A stretch of DNA of 26,838 bases from Thermoleophilia bacterium (GTDB taxonomy: Bacteria; Actinomycetota; Thermoleophilia; Gaiellales; Gaiellaceae). The position numbers were made by a program, and so were the translations under genes. The DNA is taken from the NCBI GenBank assembly GCA_025927435.1, contig JAICLM010000006.1, positions 1 through 26,838 of the forward strand. The letters are read 5' to 3'. Positions 20,504 through 26,838 of the stretch are shown piece by piece (the first letter of the stretch is position 1; every line of letters starts with the position of its first letter). Under the pieces are notes generated by a model. That model had not been told where the DNA came from and did no database searches. It saw only the letters and a list, made by a program, of their open reading frames with translations.

Positions 20504-23152
20504 CTACCAGCTCTTCGTGCGGTGCGAACGGCCGTGCTCGGCCACGCGCACCCTCGCGTCGACGGCGAAGCAGCGGTCGGGTAGCGCCAGCACCGGGTTG
20601 AGGTCGAGCTCCACGACCTCGGGCAGATCCTCGGCCAGGAGCGAGAGGCGCAAGAGGAGATCGACGACGGCGGCCTCGTCGGCGGGGGGCGCGCCCCTGA
20701 AGCCGGCGACGAGGCGACCGGCCTTGCCCGAGTGAACGAGCTCTCCGGCGTCGAGATCGGTGAGCGGGGCGAGCCTGAACTGCGCCTCGCCGATCAGCTC
20801 GGCCAGGACGCCGCCCGGGCCGAACGCGATGAGCGGGCCGAAAACAGGATCCTGCACCGCGCCGGCCAGCAGCTCGGCGCCGCCGCGCACGAACGGTTGG
20901 ACGAGTACCGGCCCGCCGATCTTCTCCGCGGCCGCACGAACGGCGTCGCCGTCGCCGAGATCGAGAATCACGCCGCCCTGCTCGGTCTTGTGCGCTCCGG
21001 CCACGGCGGTCTTGACGACCGCCGGATAGCCGAGCTCGTCGGCCGCCTCGACCGCAGCGTCCGGCGTCGCAGCGAGTCGCTCGGGGACGAGCGGCAGTCC
21101 GTAGGCGTCGAGCAGGCGGCGCGTCTGCTCCGGCTCGAGCCAGTCGCTCCCCGACGCGAGGGCCTCGCGCACGACGGCCCGGGCCGCGTCGCGTTCGCAC
21201 TCGAGCTCGGGCACCGCGCCGGCCGGGCTCCGGAGCCACTCGCCGCGCTCGACCGCCCGTCCGAGCGCCTTCGCGGCCGCCTCGGGGTAGGCGAAGGACG
21301 GCACCTGCGCGACGCTCTGCAGCGACGCGGGAGCGCCTTTCGCGCTGAGGAAAGCGCAGAGGACGGGCTTGTCCCCGGCCGCCGCCGCGGCCCGGCTGAT
21401 CGCGGCGCCGACGGCCTCCTCGTCCGTCCCGACGGTCGGCACGAAGAGGACGATCGCGGCGTCGAACGCCGGATCCGCGAGCACCGGCGGCAGCGCCTGC
21501 TCGAAGCTCTCCGCGTTCGCCCCACCGAGCATGTCGAACGGGTTCGCGGCGCTGCCTTCGGAGGGCATGACCGCGGCGAGCGCAGCACGAGTCGCCTCGC
21601 TCGGCGGTGGCAGCTCGAGTCCGGCTGCCTCGCACGCGTCCGCGGCGAGGATCCCCAGGCCGCCCGCGTTCGTCACGACCGCGACGCGCCGCCCGCGCGG
21701 CACGGGCTGCGCCGAGAGAAGCGATGCGACGTCGATCAGCTCGTCGAGCGTGCGTGCGCGGGTCACTCCGGCATGGGCGAAGAGTGCGTCGGCCGCAGCG
21801 TCCGAGCCGGCGAGAGCCGCCGTGTGCGAGCCCGCCGCGCGGACGCCGGCACGTGTCGTTCCGCCCTTCAGCGCGAGGATCGGCTTGCGGCGCGCGAGCC
21901 GCCGCGCAATGCGCGCGAAGGCGCGCGGGTTGCCGAACGACTCGAGGTAGAGGACGACGAGCTCGGTCGCGTCGTCGTCCTCCCACCACTCGAGCAGGTC
22001 GTTCGAGGAGACGTCGGCCTTGTTGCCGATCGACACGAAGGAAGTCACCCCGAGGCCGCTCGCCTCCGCCCGCTCGAGCAAGGCGAGCCCGAGCGCGCCG
22101 CTCTGGGACGAAAAGCCGATCTTGCCGGGTGGGAAACTGCGCGGCGCGAAGGTCGCGTTGAGCCGGACGGCCGTCGACGCGATGCCGAGGCAGTTCGGGC
22201 CGAGTAGACGCGCTCCGTGGGAGCGGACGAGCGCGAGCAGGCGGTGCTGTCGCTCGGCTCCGTCGCTCCCCGTCTCGGCGAACCCCGCCGAGATGACCAC
22301 CAGCGCGCGGACCCCGGCCGCGAGCGCCTCCTCGGCGGCGTCGAACACGAGCTCTCCGGGCAGGCAGATGACGGCGAGGTCGACCTGCTCGGCGATCTCC
22401 CCCACTCCCGTGTAGCCGTGGACGCCCGCGACGGAGTCGCCCTTCCGGTTCACCGGATAGGCCGAGCCCGCGAAGTCGCCGCCGAGGACGTTGCGAAAAA
22501 GCTCGCCGCCGATCGAGCCTCGCCGCTTCGAGGCTCCGACGACCGCCACCGAGCGCGGATGGAAAAACGGCTCGAGCGAGGCGCGCACGGCGACGTGGTC
22601 GCGTTCGGCCACCTGCTCGCGATAGGCGTCCGTCGGCGCGATCGCCAGCCGGATCTCGAGCTCGCCTCGTTCGCCGGCGCGCGTGACCGCGAAACCCGCG
22701 TTGCGGAAGACGCCGAGCATCGTGTCGTTCTCGTGCAGCACCTCAGCGACGAACTCCTCGATTCCGGCGCCGGCAGCCCGCGTCGCGAGCCGTTCGAGCA
22801 GCCGCGTCCCGATCCCGCGCCGCTGGAACTCGTCGCCGACCGCGAAGGCGACCTCCGCGGCGCGCGGGTCGCGCAGCCTGACCCAGTTCGCGACGGCGAC
22901 GATGCGGCCGTCGAGGGAGCCGAGCAGCGCGCCTCGCTCCTGCCAGTCGGGCTCGAGCAAGGGCTCGACGAGGTGCGGCCCGAGCGCGGGAAAGCCGTGG
23001 AAGCGAAGGTAGCGGCTGTGCTCGGACAGCCTGCCGAAGAACTCGAGCAGCGCGTCGGCATCCTCCGCGACGGGCGCTCTCAGCCGGAGCGTCGAGCCGT
23101 CGCGGAGGATGACGTCGGTCGTCTCGAGCCCGGCTGCCGCCGTTCCGCTCAC
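20504..23152 (-). CDS. GNAT acetyltransferase fused to ADP-forming acyl-CoA synthetase (Pat/ACD-like)
   Basis: An 882-residue fusion. N-terminal GNAT domain (about 12-170) with the acetyl-CoA loop QRRGIGTRLL (110-119); then a CoA-binding Rossmann domain (about 192-315, FHPRSVAVVGASKRRGSIGG), a ligase domain (about 342-480) with GSHTAALAGSD and a C-terminal ATP-grasp domain (about 650-870, YPAVVKTAVAGAHKT). His443 in GSHT is the position that is phosphorylated in ADP-forming acetyl-CoA synthetases, so synthetase activity is possible. GNAT-first order resembles the Streptomyces lividans Pat enzyme, which acetylates acyl-CoA synthetases. The GTG start overlaps the universal-stress-protein stop as GTGA, implying coupling. 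Confidence 0.9.
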   Translation of the reverse strand: MSGTAAAGLETTDVILRDGSTLRLRAPVAEDADALLEFFGRLSEHSRYLRFHGFPALGPHLVEPLLEPDWQERGALLGSLDGRIVAVANWVRLRDPRAAEVAFAVGDEFQRRGIGTRLLERLATRAAGAGIEEFVAEVLHENDTMLGVFRNAGFAVTRAGERGELEIRLAIAPTDAYREQVAERDHVAVRASLEPFFHPRSVAVVGASKRRGSIGGELFRNVLGGDFAGSAYPVNRKGDSVAGVHGYTGVGEIAEQVDLAVICLPGELVFDAAEEALAAGVRALVVISAGFAETGSDGAERQHRLLALVRSHGARLLGPNCLGIASTAVRLNATFAPRSFPPGKIGFSSQSGALGLALLERAEASGLGVTSFVSIGNKADVSSNDLLEWWEDDDATELVVLYLESFGNPRAFARIARRLARRKPILALKGGTTRAGVRAAGSHTAALAGSDAAADALFAHAGVTRARTLDELIDVASLLSAQPVPRGRRVAVVTNAGGLGILAADACEAAGLELPPPSEATRAALAAVMPSEGSAANPFDMLGGANAESFEQALPPVLADPAFDAAIVLFVPTVGTDEEAVGAAISRAAAAAGDKPVLCAFLSAKGAPASLQSVAQVPSFAYPEAAAKALGRAVERGEWLRSPAGAVPELECERDAARAVVREALASGSDWLEPEQTRRLLDAYGLPLVPERLAATPDAAVEAADELGYPAVVKTAVAGAHKTEQGGVILDLGDGDAVRAAAEKIGGPVLVQPFVRGGAELLAGAVQDPVFGPLIAFGPGGVLAELIGEAQFRLAPLTDLDAGELVHSGKAGRLVAGFRGAPPADEAAVVDLLLRLSLLAEDLPEVVELDLNPVLALPDRCFAVDARVRVAEHGRSHRTKSW

Positions 23153-23628
23153 GCGGCCGCCGCATGCTCGGCGGCCTGCGCGCGCGGCCGAACGACGAGC
23201 ACGGGACACGGCGCGGAGTGGACGAGCCCGGTGGAGACGCTGCCGGAGAGGAACCGCCGAGCGGCACCCCAGCCGTGGGAGCCCACGACGATCAGTTGCG
23301 CGTCGTACTCGGTGGCCTTGCGGCAGATCTCCTCCACGGCGAATCCGTCCGCGGCGACCGTGGAGCAGTGGACACCTTCTGCTTCGGCAGCCTCGGACAC
23401 CGAGCCGAGGAGAGCCTTGACGCGGTGGTGCTCGGCTTCCCTGAGCTCGGAGACGATGTTCGAGTAGCCGTAGCCGGCATAGCCGATGGCGGGCACCGCC
23501 GTATGCGCGACGGAGACGACGACGAGCGGAGCGTCGAATCGCAGTGCCAGCTCGAACGCCTCCTTCTGTGCCCCCTCGGCCGAGGGCGAGCCGTCGGTCG
23601 CGAACAGGATGGGTCTCGTGGTGCTCAT
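23149..23628 (-). CDS. Universal stress protein (UspA family)
   Basis: This 159-residue single Usp domain has PILFATDGSPSAEGAQKEAFELA at the N-terminus and the ATP-binding pattern G-2x-G-9x-G-S in GSHGWGAARRFLSGSVS. A GAAGGAGG ribosome binding site 5 nt before the ATG at 23628 decides the start over an upstream in-frame ATG. The stop overlaps the GTG of the GNAT/acyl-CoA synthetase gene. Usp proteins accompany hypoxia, starvation or redox stress responses, fitting the DevS-like kinase nearby. A 14-bp palindrome lies 45 nt upstream. Confidence 0.93.
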   Translation of the reverse strand: MSTTRPILFATDGSPSAEGAQKEAFELALRFDAPLVVVSVAHTAVPAIGYAGYGYSNIVSELREAEHHRVKALLGSVSEAAEAEGVHCSTVAADGFAVEEICRKATEYDAQLIVVGSHGWGAARRFLSGSVSTGLVHSAPCPVLVVRPRAQAAEHAAAA

Positions 23629-23673
23629 CTCGTCCTCCTTCTCGGATTCTGCTGAAAGTGTGCGCGCGCTCAG

Positions 23674-23687
23674 GGATGCCGGCATCC
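23674..23687. promoter_or_regulatory. Perfect 14-bp palindrome upstream of usp, candidate operator
   Basis: GGATGCCGGCATCC equals its reverse complement and sits 46 bp upstream of the usp start codon, near where a -35 region would be. It could bind a dimeric regulator. It does not match the mycobacterial DosR box (GGGACTTnnGTCCC-like). Confidence 0.4.
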
Positions 23688-23714
23688 GGGCGACGCCCCT
23701 CGCGTGCTGCGGAA

Positions 23715-23765
23715 AACCCACACGGGGAAGAGGGCGGCGCCCAGGCGGCGGCAGGGCGCCGCCCT
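23715..23765 (-). terminator. Intrinsic terminator of the alcohol dehydrogenase gene
   Basis: A perfect 12-bp stem AGGGCGGCGCCC (23731-23742) with GGGCGCCGCCCT (23754-23765) lies 16 bp past the adh stop. On the minus strand it is followed by CTTCCCC and a small CCC-GTGT-GGG hairpin with TTTT. It separates adh from the usp operon. Confidence 0.6.
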
Positions 23766-23781
23766 CCTCCCGGGGAGGCGC

Positions 23782-24873
23782 CTACGCGGTGACAGGCACC
23801 TCGTGCTGCTCGGCCAGCTCGTGGCCGACCGGGATCGCCTCTAGCACGACCTTGAGCGCGTGGCTCTCGGCCGCCGCCCCGAACACGTCGTATGCCTCTT
23901 CCGCGTCCGCGAGAGCGAAGCGGTGGGTGGCGAACGGCGTCGGGTCGAGACGTCCCGCCTCGATCAGCTTGAGGAGCTTCGGCGTCGTGGTCGTATCGAC
24001 GAGGCCCGTCGTGATCAGGACGTCGCGGATCCAGAGCTTCTCGAGGTGCAGCGTGGCGGGATGACCGTGCACGCCGACGTTGGCGACGCGGCCGCCCGGC
24101 CGGATCAGGTCCGTGCAGAGCTCGAACGTCTCGGGCACGCCGACCGCCTCGATGGCGACGTCCGCGCCGAGGCCGCCCGTGAGCTCCAGCACCTTCCGGA
24201 CGGCGTCCTCCTTGCTGTTGTCGATCGCCACGTCCGCGCCGAACTCGACGGCCTTCTCGAGCCGCGACGCGTCGAGGTCGATAGCGACGATGTGGCCTGG
24301 CGAATGGAGCTGCGCGGTCATGATCGCCGCGAGCCCGATCGGACCGGCGCCGACGATCGCGACCGTGTCTCCCGGCTCGACGCCTCCGTTGAGGACGCCG
24401 ACCTCGTACGCGGTCGGGAGGATGTCGGCGAGGAACAGGACCTGCTCGTCGGCGAGCCCGTCCGGCACCTCGTACACCGACGTGTCGGCGAACGGGACCC
24501 GGGCGAACTCGGCCTGCAACCCGTCGATGAGGTGGCCGAAGATCCAGCCTCCCCCGCCGGTGCAAAGCCCGTAGCGGCCCTCCTTGCAGAACCGGCACCG
24601 CCCGCAGGACGTGATGCAGGAGACGAGCACGCGGTCTCCCGGCTCGAGCGTCGTCACGGCGCTGCCGATCTCGATCACCGTGCCCACGGCCTCGTGGCCG
24701 AGGATCGTGCCCGGCCTCACCTCCGGAACATCTCCCTTGAGGATGTGGAGGTCGGTGCCGCAGATCGTCGAGGAGTCGATCCGCACGATCGCGTCCGTCG
24801 GCTCCTGGAGTGTGGGGTCGGGCACGTCCTCCCAGGCTCGCTGCCCCGGCCCGTGATACACGAGCGCTTTCAT
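23782..24873 (-). CDS. Zinc-dependent alcohol dehydrogenase (MDR superfamily)
   Basis: This 363-residue enzyme has catalytic zinc ligands Cys38 (ICGTD), His60-Glu61 (GHEAVG) and Asp150 (LADILPTAY), the arrangement of Thermoanaerobacter-type secondary alcohol dehydrogenases, together with a four-Cys structural zinc lobe at 90, 93, 96 and 104. The dinucleotide fold has GAGPIG (175-180); Asp199 in AIDLD favours NAD(H). The substrate is unknown. An AAGGAGG ribosome binding site precedes the ATG at 24873. The gene diverges from the DevS-like kinase gene across 114 bp that should hold both promoters. Confidence 0.94.
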   Translation of the reverse strand: MKALVYHGPGQRAWEDVPDPTLQEPTDAIVRIDSSTICGTDLHILKGDVPEVRPGTILGHEAVGTVIEIGSAVTTLEPGDRVLVSCITSCGRCRFCKEGRYGLCTGGGGWIFGHLIDGLQAEFARVPFADTSVYEVPDGLADEQVLFLADILPTAYEVGVLNGGVEPGDTVAIVGAGPIGLAAIMTAQLHSPGHIVAIDLDASRLEKAVEFGADVAIDNSKEDAVRKVLELTGGLGADVAIEAVGVPETFELCTDLIRPGGRVANVGVHGHPATLHLEKLWIRDVLITTGLVDTTTTPKLLKLIEAGRLDPTPFATHRFALADAEEAYDVFGAAAESHALKVVLEAIPVGHELAEQHEVPVTA

Positions 24874-24975
24874 CTCGCGCCTCCTTTCTTCTCCGAGTCT
24901 CGTCGCGGGCGGGAGGGGCGGCATCGGCGCCGTCGCGGACCGCGCGTGCGGCTTATTCGGTATTGCGGCCGAGGT

Positions 24976-24981
24976 TAGATT
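24976..24981 (+). promoter_or_regulatory. -10 box of the DevS-like kinase operon
   Basis: TAGATT ends 6 nt before the GTG at 24988, with no Shine-Dalgarno sequence, matching the leaderless pattern repeated across the window. Confidence 0.5.
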
Positions 24982-24987
24982 GGCGCG

Positions 24988-26625
24988 GTGGACGCGCTTT
25001 CCGTCACCGAGGGACGGCTCCGTGCGCTCTTCGCAGCGGGTCTCGCGGTCACCTCCGAGTTGTCCCTCGACGCGCTGCTGAAGCGGCTCACCGAGGCGGC
25101 GGCGGAGCTCACGGGAGCCCGGTACGCGGCGCTCGGGGTGATCGCCGCGAGCGGCTCGGAGCTGGAGCAGTTCGTCACGCACGGGATAGCGGACGACCTG
25201 CGCGCGGAGATCGGCGAGCTGCCGCGCGGGCGCGGCATCCTCGGCGTCCTGATCCGCGAAGCCAAGCCCCTGCGGCTGCGCGACATCACGGAGGACCCGC
25301 GCTCGGTCGGCTTCCCGCCCGGGCACCCGCCGATGCGGAGCTTCCTCGGCGTCCCGATCCTGCTGCGCGGCGTCGCCTACGGAAACGTCTATCTCACCGA
25401 GAAACACGGCGGAGAGGACTTCACCGACGAGGACGAGGAGCTCGTCACGCTGCTCGCCGGCCAGGCGGCCGTGGCGATCGAGAACGCCCGGCTCTACGAG
25501 GCCTCGACCCGCTGGTCGCGACAGCTCCAGTCGCTGAACGAGGTCGGGAACGCGCTCGCGACCGAGACCGACCTCGAGAAGCTGCTGGACCTGATCGTCC
25601 GCCGCCTGCGCGAGCTGGTCGGCGCACGGGTCGTCGCGCTTGCGCTCCCGAGCGGCGCCGACGAGCTGCGCTTCGCCGCCGTGGCCGGCGCCGACGAACT
25701 TCTCGGCAGGAGGATCTCGCGGTCGGAGTCGAAGAGCGGCGCGGTGCTCGAGCGCCGGCGGAGCGAGCGCATCGACTCCGTGATCGACGATCCCGAGGTG
25801 CATCAGGAGGTCTCGAGGCGGCTCGCGGCCCGGACCGGAATGTGGGTACCGCTGATCGGCCGCGAGGAGGCGATCGGCGTGCTCGAGATCCACGACAAGC
25901 AAGGCGCGGACGCGCGGTTCACCCACGACGATTTTCGCCTGGCCGAGGCGTTTGCGACGCGGGCGGCCGTGGCCGTCGAGCTCTCCCAGCGCGTGGCGCG
26001 GGACGCGGTGCGCCGGGTCGTTCAGGCGCAGGAGCTCGAGCGCAGCCGGCTCGCCCGCGAGCTCCACGACGAGACCGGGCAGGCGCTCACCTCCATCCTG
26101 CTCGGGCTGAAGCCGCTCGACGAGGCACTCGCCGGGCACCCGGCGCGCGAGGCGCTGGCCGAGCTGCGCGAGCACGTCGTGCGCGCGTTGCAGGACGTGC
26201 GCCGCCTGGCCGTCGAGCTGCGTCCGGCCGTGCTCGACGACTACGGCCTCGTGCCCGCGCTCGAGCGGCTGGTCGACGCCTTCGCCGAGCAGGACGTTCG
26301 CGTCGACTTCCACTCGGCCCTCGGCGAGGCGAGACTGCCGAGCGAGGTGGAGACGGCGCTCTATCGCGTGGTTCAGGAGTCGCTCACGAACATCGTCAAG
26401 CACGCGAACGCGACGCACATCAGCGTCTCGCTCGCGCGGCGGCAGTCCGGCGTGGCCGCGGTGATCGAGGACGACGGAGCAGGCTTCGACCAGAGAACCG
26501 TGCGCGAGGGCGCCGTCGGCCTGCTCGGCATGCGGGAGCGGCTCGCCCTGATCGACGGGAGGCTGGAGATCGAGTCGCGGCCCGGCGCCGGGACGACGGT
26601 CGTCGCGGAGGTCCCCCTCTCGTGA
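24988..26625 (+). CDS. DevS/DosT-like GAF-GAF sensor histidine kinase (HisKA_3)
   Basis: The 545-residue cytosolic kinase has GAF 1 (about 25-170), GAF 2 (about 185-335), a HisKA_3 domain with phospho-His360 (RLARELHDETGQAL) and a HATPase domain with Asn468 (ESLTNIVKHA), DDGAGF and GLLGMRER. GAF 1 closely resembles mycobacterial DevS/DosT in GRGILGVLIREAKPLRLRDI and GFPPGHPPMRSFLGVPI. Those kinases sense O2, NO and CO through haem in this domain; haem binding here is inference. The gene starts with GTG. Its stop overlaps the GTG of the response regulator. Confidence 0.93.
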   Translation: MDALSVTEGRLRALFAAGLAVTSELSLDALLKRLTEAAAELTGARYAALGVIAASGSELEQFVTHGIADDLRAEIGELPRGRGILGVLIREAKPLRLRDITEDPRSVGFPPGHPPMRSFLGVPILLRGVAYGNVYLTEKHGGEDFTDEDEELVTLLAGQAAVAIENARLYEASTRWSRQLQSLNEVGNALATETDLEKLLDLIVRRLRELVGARVVALALPSGADELRFAAVAGADELLGRRISRSESKSGAVLERRRSERIDSVIDDPEVHQEVSRRLAARTGMWVPLIGREEAIGVLEIHDKQGADARFTHDDFRLAEAFATRAAVAVELSQRVARDAVRRVVQAQELERSRLARELHDETGQALTSILLGLKPLDEALAGHPAREALAELREHVVRALQDVRRLAVELRPAVLDDYGLVPALERLVDAFAEQDVRVDFHSALGEARLPSEVETALYRVVQESLTNIVKHANATHISVSLARRQSGVAAVIEDDGAGFDQRTVREGAVGLLGMRERLALIDGRLEIESRPGAGTTVVAEVPLS

Positions 26626-26838
26626 GCGTCCGCGTCCTCATCGTCGACGACCACGCCGTCGTCCGCAGCGGCCTGCGCCTGCTGCTCGCGGCCGAGGACG
26701 ACCTCGAGCCGGTCGGCGAGGCAGGTAGTGCCCGCGATGCCGTGTTCCAGGCCAGAGCGCTGAAGCCCGACGTGATCCTGCTCGACATCGTCATGCCCGA
26801 GCAGACGGGTCTCGACGTGCTGCCGCAGCTCAAGCACG
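26622..26838 (+). CDS. NarL/DevR-family response regulator (3' partial)
   Basis: The gene starts with GTG in a GTGA overlap with the kinase stop and runs off the window after 72 codons. The receiver half is visible: VLIVDDHAVVRSGLRLLL with acidic pair Asp9-Asp10, and phospho-acceptor Asp55 (VILLDIVMPEQTGLDVL). The VVRSGLRLLL helix is typical of NarL/LuxR-type regulators; the DNA-binding domain would lie beyond the end. It is the cognate partner of the kinase and a plausible controller of the adjacent adh and usp operons. Confidence 0.93.
   Translation, partial: MSVRVLIVDDHAVVRSGLRLLLAAEDDLEPVGEAGSARDAVFQARALKPDVILLDIVMPEQTGLDVLPQLKH

Noticed and set aside
23674..23687. Palindrome upstream of usp as a DosR box
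   Set aside because: GGATGCCGGCATCC does not fit the GGGACTTnnGTCCC-type consensus, so it is listed only as an unidentified palindrome.
23153..24598. Extension of the acyl-CoA synthetase frame through usp and adh
   Set aside because: The residues are Arg-rich shadow sequence; the GTGA junction with usp gives the natural start.
24874..26418. Extension of the alcohol dehydrogenase frame through the antisense of the DevS-like kinase
   Set aside because: The enzyme starts at 24873 with a strong ribosome binding site; the extension is a shadow of the kinase gene.

Overview
The window is GC-rich bacterial DNA with densely packed genes. Gene content and promoter style point to an actinobacterium, most likely an uncultured Thermoleophilia/Gaiella-like lineage; this is inferred from style, not from a marker gene. 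Pointers are ATGA/GTGA gene overlaps, many promoters whose -10 box lies only 6-12 nt from the start codon (leaderless mRNAs), tRNA genes without an encoded CCA, a DUF6328 protein and a DevS-like kinase. I see no phage, insertion sequence or CRISPR array. Most of it is chromosomal housekeeping and stress physiology.

Layout. 1-4000: the end of a cyclophilin gene, a small membrane protein, a secreted HtrA-like protease, tRNA-Gly(TCC), CtaG, a BrkB-like membrane protein and tRNA-Pro(TGG). 4000-12000: a response regulator coupled to a large GAF/PAS histidine kinase, a candidate small RNA with its own promoter and terminator, ispH, and a divergent isoleucyl-tRNA synthetase. 12000-14060: thioredoxin, a three-way-junction repeat, two tiny ORFs, a cyclic-nucleotide-binding protein and a beta-lactamase-fold hydrolase. 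14080-16760: an operon ridA-like / VUT transporter / glutamate-cysteine-ligase-like / peroxiredoxin. 16790-20480: a membrane protein, an ArsR-SRPBCC pair with a clear promoter and operator, a BNR-repeat protein with a MoaD/ThiS-like protein, and a TDT transporter. 20500-26838: a GNAT/acyl-CoA synthetase fusion coupled to a universal stress protein, a zinc alcohol dehydrogenase, and a divergent DevS/NarL-type two-component pair that runs off the end.

The most important discovery is at 16295-16756. The peroxiredoxin frame is interrupted by one TGA exactly where the peroxidatic cysteine belongs (T-[TGA]-T-S-E), followed by a hairpin that fits a bacterial SECIS element. I read it as a selenocysteine-containing peroxiredoxin that a standard gene caller would truncate to its C-terminal half. 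Thioredoxin, a gamma-glutamylcysteine-type ligase and this peroxidase would make a coherent thiol/selenol redox set.

Other points of interest are an IleS with both class I signature motifs altered, a palindrome shared by two intergenic regions, symmetric -10 elements serving divergent genes, and a CNB-domain gene without an ordinary start codon.
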